Assembly (NCBI GenBank): GCA_043228905.1
Contig: JBHGNT010000003.1
Location: forward strand, 22,568,001-22,632,000
Length of the DNA stretch: 64,000 nucleotides
Reading direction: 5' to 3'
Source: Azolla caroliniana
Lineage: Eukaryota > Polypodiophyta
In this document: positions 1 through 8,811 of the stretch, one piece after another
Numbering within the stretch: the first letter of the stretch is position 1
Layout of the letters: each line of letters begins with the position of its first letter
Notes under the pieces: generated by a model
Seen by the model: only the letters and a program-made list of their open reading frames with translations
Database searches by the model: none
What the model was told of the DNA's origin: nothing
Made by a program: the position numbers and the translations under genes

Positions 1-260
1 CTCATTATTGATTGCATTTGGTTGATCCATATACATCGTGCCTACTGAATTTTCTCATGAATCTTTAAAGCTAAAATCCTTCGGTTTCACATATATAAAT
101 CAGAAACAAAAAACGAACTAGATATGAGTACATACATGTAAGAGCAACTTGATGTTGATCAATAGTTGAAATTTGCATTCCATTTGATGATTTTATAATT
201 TTCCATTACAATATTTTGGGATACAAATTACAATCTATCCTTCAATTTACTTTACAATCC

Positions 261-385
261 ATGAATTGAGAAATACTTAAAATATGCATCACAATATAGT
301 GCTTCGCTTTGCATCACAATCGATTGAGCTGAGAAATGCTCAAATTATGCATCTCAATATAATGCTTCAAATTGTATTAGAAATT
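261..385. repeat. Two-copy degenerate direct repeat (~62 bp)
   Basis: Two consecutive segments share the order 'GAATTGAGAAAT..CT..AAAT(T)ATGCATC.CAATAT' (starting near 261 and 322), with about one in five bases changed. It is a local tandem duplication and no coding meaning is seen. Confidence 0.55.
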
Positions 386-759
386 GATGATGTCTGTATA
401 CACACGTGGATTGAAATTTACTCGCAATCCCTGAATATGTATATAATACAACTTAGAAAGTAAGACTATGAAATGAAGAACTGTGTGCATTTGCTTGTGT
501 TAAAAAAGGATATCGTTTCCATAATTATTTGCCAACTTATACCAAGAATTGCATTTGTTTTTTCATCTAAGCTTTAACCAGGAATTTTTCCTAGTTGTCC
601 ATCCGCTGCATGCCTGTAATTCACATAATATGCTGTAGATGTTCGGAACTGACCAAATTGAGTATAAGATAAATAAAGCAATCTTGAACTGTACATCAAT
701 CCAAATCCAATTATCATAAGATCCCAATGTATGAATAATCACGACAATAATAATAAGAA

Positions 760-980
760 AACCTCTCTTGAGAAAGGTCTGCATGTATATTACCTCGCTT
801 GAGAGGTATATGCATATATTTAGCTCCATCCATTTCCTAGTTCATAGATTAATCTGATATTTTCTTTATGAAGAGACACCTCTCTTGAGAGAGGCTGTGC
901 ATATATTTAGCTTCATCCATACAGAAGATAGTTTGCTTCACTAAGAGACACACCTCTCTTGGGAGGGGCATGCATACTTC
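760..980. repeat. Three degenerate copies of a CCTCTCTTGAGAG-containing unit
   Basis: The palindrome-like core CTCTCTTGAGAG recurs near 763, 880 and 950. Two copies are followed by GCATATATTTAGCTYCATCCAT. This is an old tandem duplication just downstream of the EXO70 stop codon. Confidence 0.5.
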
Positions 981-1192
981 GGTTGAACATAGAATCCAGG
1001 TTTTGTGGAAAAAATGGGATATTTTTTCTTCCTCATGAAAAGCAAGAATGCATTGCTTCACTATAGAGAAATCTCTCTCACTCAATATACGAGTAGGCAT
1101 GAACACAGCGTTTGGTTCATCGAATTCCTACCCTTTTTGGTTCTTTACTGCCACTACCTATACATTGGGCTTTTTGCAAGCTTCTTATCTCT

Positions 1193-1198
1193 TTTATT
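1193..1198 (-). terminator. Putative polyadenylation signal of the EXO70 gene
   Basis: The minus strand reads AATAAA about 60 nt past the TGA stop (1258-1260), a plausible distance for a plant near-upstream element. Plant poly(A) signals are loose, so this is only suggestive. Confidence 0.35.
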
Positions 1199-1257
1199 TA
1201 CAGACAACCCAATGTCATACAACACTTGGCATTTGTCAAGTGCTACCCTAAAAGACC

Positions 1258-4047
1258 TCACGACCTTCCTTGGAAGAGACCACTCAATACTCTCTCCAAG
1301 TCTTGGGCACTATATTTCTCATACTTGCTCTTACTACCATCTTGTTCAAGGAGAGCTCCATAGGTCTGAAGATATGTCCTATAAGAAGGAACAATACATT
1401 TCACAACCTTTATGCACATCTTCTCTCTAAGCTCAGCATCAGGAACAACCCATTTCATGTGTTTTTCATAGAGATCTTCGAATGCAATGTTAAAAGCTTT
1501 GAGCTTTGATTTGAGAAGCTCTCTAGTCGATGCTCTGCTTATGCCTGTGAAGGTAGTAGAGGTAGAAACATTGAGATTATGAACAATTTTTTCCCAGCCT
1601 TCTTTCATGTAAAGAGACATATGATCCTCGGCTTCTTGCTTTTTATCCTTAATCCACTTCTCTCCCACCATAGCCTTGAGCCCTGGTGAAATTTGAAAAT
1701 TCACCCACAAGTACCAATAGTTGTTGCAAAGGAAGAGATGGAAAAGAACGGGCTCTTCTTCCTTGAACGACGAAGCCCATTCTAGCATATTAAATACTAA
1801 TGCATTCACAATCTTGACCACAGCTCGAGAAAGAGGTCGATCACAGTTTTTTTTTGATATATTTGTTGCATTATTATCTTTCACCATGATTGCATTGCCA
1901 TCACTATTATTGTTATTATTAGTGTTACTATTATTATTATCCTTCCAACTCTCATAGATGATGAGGATTTGAGACATGATAGGTCCGTAGAAATCACCAA
2001 CAAGATGCTTGACATAGGCTAATACAAAGCTGGAAACCTTGGGCAAACTTCCATCAATTTTTGGAGGAACCTTTCTCTGCTTCTCTATTTGAACCTTAAG
2101 CTCTAATAAGATGTTATGTGCACCTTGCACTATCATTTTCAACAAATCTCTGGTTTTCTGTTGCAAGTGTCGGCATCCATGACTACAGAAAAGTTTTGTG
2201 AAGGTTGGCCAAAGATTATTCATGGTTTCAAACATATCCAGCAATTTGAAGAGCTTTGGTGGTTCATCTCTACTCTTAACTGAAGCTTCTCCGAATTGCA
2301 AAAGCTCAAGAAGTCCAGACCCAGAGGAAATTTTACTAAAAGTTTCTTCGAGTAAATCACCATAACCGAGCTCCTTCTCGAAGACTTGGCTACAAAGATG
2401 ATATTCAGCATCACATACACGTGTCACTATCATTTCAATGTCTTTAGTCCAGGAAACTATATGCATTTCAATGTTCGTCCACTCGAGTTTTGTTCCTGAT
2501 TTCATGAGATGAAGATAGCCCAAAGGGATAGGTTTCAAAGCTGCTCTGATAACCTTTAATCTAGCCATTGTATACATATTCAAGCATCGTTCTCTTCTAA
2601 TGCCACTCGGTTCTGCCGTTAGTTTCTGTAAGATAAGTTGGAGATTTCTTCTTGTTTGAGTGGATAGATTATACGAAGACCAAGAAGAAGAAAAGCTAGT
2701 ATCTAAATTAATAGAAGGTAAGCTTCCCATAGACAGGATCCTTTGGAACTCACCTTCCAACCTATTTAAGGCTTCAGAGAGAAGACCTCCGTCCAGGTTT
2801 AATGCTTCTTCACCACTTCTCTGCAAAGCTTGCAGAGTTTCTAATTGAGAAGACATCCTCTTCATGCATCCATCTTTTTCTTCCTCAATCACTTCTTCAT
2901 TTTTCCTCAGAACTTCAACCATTTCTTGAAGCCATTCAATGGCCATAGGACAATTCTCTGACAAGAATGAGCGTGCTTCTTCAAGACGAGATATGAGACC
3001 AATATAACCGGGAAGATCATGTTGAGGATCTTGAAAGATTGATTTCTCAAGGTCATGCATCGCATCAAAAACCTGCAGAACAGCAGAAGCTGGGGCTATA
3101 GCTTTATCTATACTCAAAGGTAGATCATCTATGGCTAATTTCTTGTGATATCTCATCGGTTTGAATTCCAGTTCTAAGGTTGGGATACTCTGAGCTATAG
3201 TGTGAAGACGAGTCTTGTTCAGATCTTCCTGTAATGTTTGGCATTTCTGCATCGCTGTGTTTAGCTTGTTCCGAGCAGTGAGAAGCTCTGAGAGTTTTCC
3301 ATTAATTCCAGAAGAAGTAAAACTAGAGATCTTCTTCTCCTTCTGATCTTTGCTATCGGTATAATTTGCAATAAATCCTGGTCCTGACAGAGAAATGTTT
3401 CCATGGATCCTTGACACAGGATAAGCACCAATAGAGAACCTCTCCTTCTCTGTACTTCTGCACGTACAATAGTTGTCCCTAGTTAAGGCTGATTCTGACA
3501 GAGAGAGCTTTCCATTGATCGATGGAACAGGATAAGAATTAATAGAGATCTTCTCCTTCTGAATTTTTCTGTCAGTGCAGTCTGCGATAGCTTTTGCGTC
3601 AAACAGAGAAAGGTTTCTATTTACCGTTGAGGACGGACCAGAAATGAATGTGTTCTCGTTCACTGTACTTCTGCAGGTTCTATAGACTGTCGTATCTTCT
3701 GCTGTTGACAGAGAAAGGTTTCCATGGATCACTGAGACAAGATCCGACGTAGAGATCATATTCTTCTTATCATATCTACAGGTATAATCTGCGGTTGCTG
3801 CTGTTTCTGAGATCCTTGAAGCAGAATAATCTCTCATAGATTCAGCTGCCGACAGAGAAAAGTTTCCATGGATTAGGGAAGTATCAGAACAAATAGATAT
3901 ATTCCCCTTCTCTTTAATTCTGCACATATAATAGTCGGCCATACCTGGTGATGTCCCTGACGTAGAAAAGCTTCCATGGATTCTTGGGACAGGATCATAA
4001 GTGGATGACATATTCTTCCTCTCTTTCCTGCACGTGTAATCTGTCAT
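1258..4047 (-). CDS. EXO70: EXO70 exocyst subunit, G/I-clade-like, with repeated N-terminal extension
   Basis: EXO70 is a subunit of the octameric exocyst, which tethers secretory vesicles at the plasma membrane; the C-terminal region binds phosphoinositides. This 929-codon intronless frame has two parts. Residues 1 to about 250 are seven degenerate repeats (separate entry). From about 252 ('LLTARNKLNTAM') it follows the plant EXO70 order: coiled N-terminal helix, DLPGYIGLISRLEEAR, LDGGLLSEALNRLEGEF, then helical bundles with LLQFGEA, KLFKLLDMFETMNNLWP and VPPKIDGSLPKVSSF, and the C-terminal YSAQDLERVLSGLF. From memory these segments fit the EXO70G/I (EXO70.3) clade better than the multi-exon EXO70A genes, and G genes are single-exon. 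An Asn-rich insert (about residues 698-715) lies in a loop. Usual length is 600-700 residues. The start is the first ATG in a frame that opens at 4080. The family call is firm; the clade is less sure. Confidence 0.9.
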   Translation of the reverse strand: MTDYTCRKERKNMSSTYDPVPRIHGSFSTSGTSPGMADYYMCRIKEKGNISICSDTSLIHGNFSLSAAESMRDYSASRISETAATADYTCRYDKKNMISTSDLVSVIHGNLSLSTAEDTTVYRTCRSTVNENTFISGPSSTVNRNLSLFDAKAIADCTDRKIQKEKISINSYPVPSINGKLSLSESALTRDNYCTCRSTEKERFSIGAYPVSRIHGNISLSGPGFIANYTDSKDQKEKKISSFTSSGINGKLSELLTARNKLNTAMQKCQTLQEDLNKTRLHTIAQSIPTLELEFKPMRYHKKLAIDDLPLSIDKAIAPASAVLQVFDAMHDLEKSIFQDPQHDLPGYIGLISRLEEARSFLSENCPMAIEWLQEMVEVLRKNEEVIEEEKDGCMKRMSSQLETLQALQRSGEEALNLDGGLLSEALNRLEGEFQRILSMGSLPSINLDTSFSSSWSSYNLSTQTRRNLQLILQKLTAEPSGIRRERCLNMYTMARLKVIRAALKPIPLGYLHLMKSGTKLEWTNIEMHIVSWTKDIEMIVTRVCDAEYHLCSQVFEKELGYGDLLEETFSKISSGSGLLELLQFGEASVKSRDEPPKLFKLLDMFETMNNLWPTFTKLFCSHGCRHLQQKTRDLLKMIVQGAHNILLELKVQIEKQRKVPPKIDGSLPKVSSFVLAYVKHLVGDFYGPIMSQILIIYESWKDNNNSNTNNNNNSDGNAIMVKDNNATNISKKNCDRPLSRAVVKIVNALVFNMLEWASSFKEEEPVLFHLFLCNNYWYLWVNFQISPGLKAMVGEKWIKDKKQEAEDHMSLYMKEGWEKIVHNLNVSTSTTFTGISRASTRELLKSKLKAFNIAFEDLYEKHMKWVVPDAELREKMCIKVVKCIVPSYRTYLQTYGALLEQDGSKSKYEKYSAQDLERVLSGLFQGRS

Positions 4048-4080
4048 AGCGTCTGCGGCTGCTGACAGAGAAGGACGATC
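3290..4080 (-). repeat. Seven coding tandem repeats (~108 bp, 34-36 aa) in the EXO70 N-terminus
   Basis: On the minus strand the frame encodes about seven copies of a unit with consensus 'ADYTCR..EK..IS...PV..IHGN.SLS.A', starting near residues 1, 36, 85, 121, 155, 191 and 227. Copy 2 is followed by an extra partial unit at 72-84. The DNA marker is GACAGAGAAAGGTTTCCATG on the plus strand, recurring near 3388, 3497, 3603, 3706, 3853 and 3962. The final half-unit (SLSAA) lies in frame just upstream of the ATG (4050-4070), after a stop at 4081-4083. The copies are diverged but the frame stays open throughout, which suggests translation. Confidence 0.85.
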
Positions 4081-4111
4081 TCAAGACGAGCAAAGATTTT
4101 CATCAACGCTC

Positions 4112-4156
4112 GAAGAAGAAGAAGAAGAAGAAGAAGAAGAAGAAGAAGAAGAAGAA
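4112..4156. repeat. (GAA)n microsatellite
   Basis: About 15 uninterrupted GAA units, followed by GGAA-rich degenerate units to about 4172. It lies in the presumed 5' leader or promoter of the EXO70 gene and reads as TTC on the transcribed strand. Confidence 0.9.
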
Positions 4157-4194
4157 GGAAGAAGGAAGAAGGAAAATGAGGAACAAAGAAATTG

Positions 4195-5030
4195 AACAAG
4201 AACTGCGATAAAATAAGCGTAATTCGCTCGCTCTGACTGTAGCACAATCCTTTACTACCTCCACAGGAGAGTTTTATTGGTAAGCTTGAAAGAGGAAAGA
4301 AGAAGAAGAACAATAGCAACAATGCTCGCAAATAGCCTGCTCTGCCTGTCGAGAAGATGATGAAGAAGAAGAGTTTGCTGCTAAATCTTCAGTAAAACGT
4401 AATTCGTTTGCTTTACAAATCAAATATGACTCTTTTACTATCTTCACGGGGGAGTTATAGTGGAAAGCTTGAATCCAACTGTTCGCAGAAGCAGAAGAAG
4501 AAGAAAGATAAAAAGAAAGAAGAGGATGGAAGAAAACGAACTAGTACATTTCGCATTCGCTTTCTCTGCAATTCCTCTCTTCTCTGAGATCCTTCTTCTC
4601 ACATTTCTGTCATAAGAGCATTTCAGACAGTCTCTGCACAGATCAACATCTTATTTCCTTCATAAAATTGAGCCTTCACAGTTCTTCAGAAACTCGCCAT
4701 AGATCATCTTTTTACAAACTCACCATAGATAATTTTCTTCGCAAATGGATCAGTACAGATTTATCCTTCCGAATTTCACCATAGCTAAGTAATTCTTGAA
4801 GAAACATCCCCAAAGATCAAACTTTCTTCACAAACTGATCTGCACAGTTTTTTTACCCACCATACTGATCAAATTTCGCTCAGAAAACCTGTTGCGTACA
4901 GATGTTGATCCCGTCACAGAAGTCACCACGGATTAATTTTTCTTGGCAGAAACCTAATCTGCAAATATGTTAATCCGTCAAAGTACTCACCATACACCAT
5001 TTCATTATTTTTTTACTTCTCCGACACAAA
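4195..5030. repeat. Decayed direct repeats in the EXO70 5' flank
   Basis: Segments at about 4212-4290 and 4396-4472 are diverged copies of one unit: both begin CGTAATTCG and end in a GGRGAGTT..(A)TTGG/GTGG AAGCTTGAA pattern. From 4640 to 5010 a shorter unit recurs about six times around the core 'TCACCATAGAT' (near 4695, 4720, 4780, 4858, 4930, 4987). No gene is seen. Together with the coding repeats, the whole 3.3-5.0 kb interval seems to have grown by serial duplication. Confidence 0.55.
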
Positions 5031-5429
5031 GTAATGTTTCTCACTAAAGAGAAAGCAGCAGAAACAGACAAAAGCTTCATTAATGGAGGAGAGAGAAGGC
5101 GGCAAAGAAGAAGAAGAAGAAGGATTTGTATGTGCGTCCTGTGTTACATTAATGATAGAGAAATCACAGGGAAGGAGCTATGGCTTCTTCTTTGTCGACG
5201 GTCTGGTCTGGAAACATCAATGGCCAATATAGATAGGTTATGTTTCATCAGAAACCATCATTTCCATAGCCATAGCCATAGCCATAGCCATGGCCCATAA
5301 CCATAACCATCGCCATCGATAGCATCATCACCACCACCACCACCAATGGCTGTACAATTCTTATTGATTATCATGATCTATCAATGAGCAAGCAATCATT
5401 GTCATGATGCCCGCGGGGAAAGAGAAAGA

Positions 5430-5935
5430 GAGAGAACACAGTGAAAGAGAGAGAGAGAGTGTGTGTGTGACGACGGATTAATTAAGAGTAATGAAGACGA
5501 AGATGGCTTCTCTCTCTACTCTACGGTCTCTCTCTCTCTAAATGTCGCTTCCCTCTCTCTCTACTCTGCTCTCTCTCTACTCTGCTCTCTCTCTCTCTCC
5601 CTTCTCGCTGTCCCTCTCTCTCTACTCACTCTCTACCTTCTCGCTGTCTCTCTCTCTCTACTCTCTCTCCCCCTTCTCGCTGTCCCTCTCTCTCTACTCG
5701 CTCTCTACCTTCTCGCTGTCCCTCTCTCTCTACTCTCTCTCTCTCCCTTCTCGTTGTCCCTCTCTCTCTATTCGCTCTCTACCTTCTCGCTCTCGCTCTC
5801 TCTGAGGTCTCCCTCTCTACATTCTGGCGGGTTCGCTCTCTCTCTCTCTCTCTCTCTCTCTACGTTTACGCTCTCTCTCTACTCTCTCTCTCTACATGTC
5901 GCTGTCTCTCTACTTTGTCTCCGTACGTTTGTTTT
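5430..5935. repeat. CT-rich low-complexity tract
   Basis: About 500 bp of imperfect CT repeats broken by CGCTGTCC and TACTC, forming a 35-70-bp higher-order unit (for example TCGCTGTCCCTCTCTCTCTA near 5605, 5680 and 5718). Ser/Leu-only frames through it are artefacts. It lies 1.4-1.9 kb upstream of the EXO70 ATG and reads as GA repeats in that gene's sense. Confidence 0.85.
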
Positions 5936-6039
5936 TGTCTCTCTCTCCATCCTACTTTGTAATTTATATGATAAAACATGATGTGTTGTAATTAGTGAGG
6001 AACTACTTTTATTGACATGATGTATTGTAATTGGCGAGG

Positions 6040-6300
6040 AACTAAAACTAGTAAGTAAGTATGATTAATTGCCAATGGGTAAGAGCTCTAATGTAAAGAG
6101 ACCTTTAGGTGCCCCACCTTTTAGTCCTCATTATCTCCCCTTTGCATCCACTAGTACCCACTTTCTTCTATTTAACTTTTCCAACTTATCATTGGAGGTA
6201 TACATGTTTTTTTTACACATTAATTGTATATTGAATTAGACATCTTGTGTGTTTCTTATTTGTTATTGATTTATTTAATTAATACAGTTATATATTTTAA
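6040..6300 (+). repeat. Unclassified dispersed repeat, copy 1
   Basis: It is related to 22716-23125 (+) and 18040-18480 (-). Shared landmarks are GGGACCCTTT..GGT, CTCCCCTTTGTATCCA, CCCAYTTTCYTC.A and GTATACATGTTTTTT, and the homology ends at TTTAATTAA. This copy covers the 3' two thirds. No terminal repeats or coding capacity were found. Confidence 0.6.
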
Positions 6301-7084
6301 TTAGTGTAATGATTAGGTGTGTGTGTCAATTTATATTAACTCAAGACACATTGGAGGCTTCTCCGATTGTGTAAAATAGAGAGGTAAGTGTCCTTATGAG
6401 TTAGCCCCCACTGAGAGGAGGATGAATCCTTTGGACACTGACCCCGGAAGTGTTGACATTGAAAACCATGAGTCATGTTGGACCCTCCCGAAAAAATGTG
6501 AGATTTTTACCTCTATCCTAAAATCTATTTCTCTATATGTAAGGGTTTTATAAGGTTCCATAATTTAGACTTTTTTCCACCAAATCTAGCCACTTACCAA
6601 TCCCATTAATTTACCCCCCACCTCATTCATTGATCCAATGAATTTATTTGTAGAACATGTGTTACGTACAGTTTCAACTTTACCAAATGAGTTGTTGCTA
6701 TTGCAAATAATGTGCACACTGCATACGTGACAATGGGAATTGATGAGAAGGACAAGAGGTCAGTTTGCATGTTGATAGTTTTTCCATGCACAATATAGAT
6801 GCTTTTGGTTTGGATACTAGACCTTAGGGCTACAAATATTTAATGGTCGGTTACTCTGTGTGCAACTTTTGTTCATTCGCTTATTTTTCTTCAATTCTTC
6901 GTCTTGGTAAGCACGAGTTGTCATGGCACATGACTAACCCAAAGTAGGTGATAGATGCCACAAGATTTATCATAGATTGCAACTAGTTCTCCAACCTAGC
7001 CAAAGGTCCAACACACAATGGATTTTGTTGGAGAGAAGAGTAGCTATTAGTAACACTATTAGTTTAGTGATTTGTTTCATTTTG

Positions 7085-7087
<3 letters not shown>
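6301..7087. other. Intergenic, nothing recognised
   Basis: Non-coding in appearance, with stops dense in all frames. No repeat pair within the window was noticed for this piece. Confidence 0.5.

Positions 7088-7149
<62 letters not shown>
7088..7149. repeat. (TC)n microsatellite
   Basis: About 31 pure TC units followed by (CACG)n-like CACGCACGCACGCACG. It generates spurious Arg-Glu and Leu-Ser frames. Confidence 0.95.
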
Positions 7150-7150
<1 letters not shown>

Positions 7151-7754
7151 ATACACGCACGCACGCACGCATGTTGCTAGTTGTAGGCAATATTTTTATT
7201 CACCCATGCATGGAAGTCGATGTTCCAGAAAGTTACTAGAATGCATGGAATTTTATTATTAGTCAAACAACCTTACCAAATTGAGCCATCTCTTTTGAGG
7301 TTCGATAAATTTGTGTAGCATATCAATGTCGTACATAGCTTTATTGAATTAATGACCCTACAACGCAACAATTATCCCCGGGTTTGTATATGTATTCTGT
7401 ATTTACTATTCGGTCAATTCTCTTCCCTTGCATCTCAAATCTCTTCTCTTGCATCCAAGTCAAATCTTTTTAGAGAGAGAAAAAACTATTGTCCATCTTT
7501 TGACATACAAGCGAAAAAGTGGATTCAACGAGTTGATTCTTCACTACAATTCATCTGTCGATTCTTCCACATCCAAAGGGTCATGGAAGACCCTAACTTA
7601 GGGTTTATACATAGTGAAAAATGTCGAATAATAATTTGGATAAAAATCGTCAATGCATTCTTCAATGACCACGCAATCAAATATTTTACTCACCAATTGG
7701 TGCTCTTTCCATAAGGGATATATTTTTTAAACAATGCTCAAGGATGATGGCAAC
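7150..7754. other. Intergenic, weak 120-codon open frame only
   Basis: An open frame at 7352-7714 (+) has no recognisable motif, no plausible promoter and AT-driven composition. I do not call it a gene. The right edge holds the left target duplication of the MITE (7747-7754). Confidence 0.45.
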
Positions 7755-8199
7755 TAACAATTGGCAACGGTTCAGTTCGGTTGGAGAGTATGAAACTGTT
7801 AAACCGAACCGAACCACAAAACTGTTAAACCGAACCGTTTAAAAATTTCAATCCGCTAAACCATTAAACCGTTAAAACCGCGGTTTTGTGGTTCAATTTC
7901 AGTTTTCAACTTAGGTCACAATCCAAAATTAAAATTAAACTTTATTTTTATTTTTTAATTTTAATTTTTCAAAATTTTAAAGATTTTCCTAAAATGTGAG
8001 AATAAGGCTTGAAAATGAAATGATTGTTTAAGTTTTATTTTTAAATTTTAAATAAATAAATAAACAGTTTAAGTTGTGTTTTCTAACGGTTGAAACTGAA
8101 CCGAACCATTAAAAAAAACCTAAACTTGAAACGAACCGAACTAAACCGTTAAGCATTGGTTTTGCGGTTCGGTTCAGTTCCGACCATTGCCGACTGTTA
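7755..8199. mobile_element. hAT-type MITE with GGTTCGGTT subterminal repeats
   Basis: A 445-bp non-coding element flanked by a perfect 8-bp duplication, ATGGCAAC (7747-7754 and 8200-8207). Its terminal inverted repeats match at about 13 of the first 16 bases (TAACAATTGGCAACGG versus TAACAGTCGGCAATGG). Both ends carry clustered copies of ACCGAACCG/CGGTTCGGTT, and the middle is A/T-only. The 8-bp TSD and YARNG-like start fit the hAT superfamily. It is non-autonomous, with no transposase. Confidence 0.75.
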
Positions 8200-8445
8200 A
8201 TGGCAACATACATTCCAAGCATTCTCTATAGGTAAAGCCATTTCAGATGGTATGGTGAAGATTTTGGATTCTTTCCCCCCCTTTTATGTGGGTTTCTGTG
8301 TAGAGAGTTAGAACATTGGATATTAGAGTCTATGTTATTCCTCTCACACATACTTGGTGACATTTTCCATGTTTCAAAGAAATGGATGTATATTTATGTA
8401 TATATGTAGGGAAATCGTGTATTTATTTGTGAGGATTTTTTTAAA

Positions 8446-8811
8446 GATTCACCTTGGTATTAATAGAAAGATGCCCAAAGGCTACAAATCAACCAACATG
8501 TTGAATAGCAAAAGCCCTCATGCAGAGCTACCTTAGAAATTGTATTTTACACATCTAAAATCGGGATCCTTCTATACTGGGGGCCGAAAAAGCCACCTTG
8601 GTGGAGCATATCTCTATTTTATTCTCTCCCCAAAAGAGATGAAGACCTCCTCCACCTTTGTTCACATTTCTCTAGAAATGTTGTTGACGAAACACAACAT
8701 CAAGCTCCACTAGTTTTTGCCTCATATTGACCTCTTAGAGTATGCAGAAGCATCAACCATATCTCCTTGACTAACTCAACTGCATTCTGTTTGACTTTTT
8801 GATGTATTTGT
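8446..8811 (-). mobile_element. L1-type LINE 3' end fragment
   Basis: Related to 61850-62230 on the opposite strand. Read on the minus strand it begins with a broken frame encoding KVKQNAVELVKEIWLMLLHT, resembling the far C-terminal region of plant L1 ORF2. It then runs through a 3' UTR containing GGTGGAGCATATCTC in inverse and ends GGGCATCTTTCTATTAATACC. It is a 5'-truncated, decayed copy. Confidence 0.65.

Larger units (their letters stand above)
1..1192. other. Intergenic region 3' of the EXO70 gene
   Basis: No gene is recognisable here. Short open frames on both strands have no family signature and overlap simple direct repeats. Two small degenerate repeat clusters lie inside (261-385 and 760-980). 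Confidence 0.6.

Noticed and set aside
1258-4047. EXO70 as an intronless retrocopy of a multi-exon EXO70A gene
   Set aside because: The conserved blocks fit the EXO70G/I clade better, and those genes are naturally single-exon, so no retroposition is needed. No poly(A) tail or flanking duplication was seen.
4044-4331. 95-codon Leu-rich frame upstream of EXO70, resembling a signal peptide or membrane segment
   Set aside because: The poly-Leu comes from the TTC/CTT microsatellite in a different frame from EXO70.
5463-5981. 172-codon Ser/Leu-rich open frame
   Set aside because: Produced by the CT repeat. Every frame of such a tract lacks stops.
7352-7714. 120-codon open frame on the plus strand
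   Set aside because: No motif, AT-driven composition, no splice or promoter support. Chance length is plausible in 64 kb.
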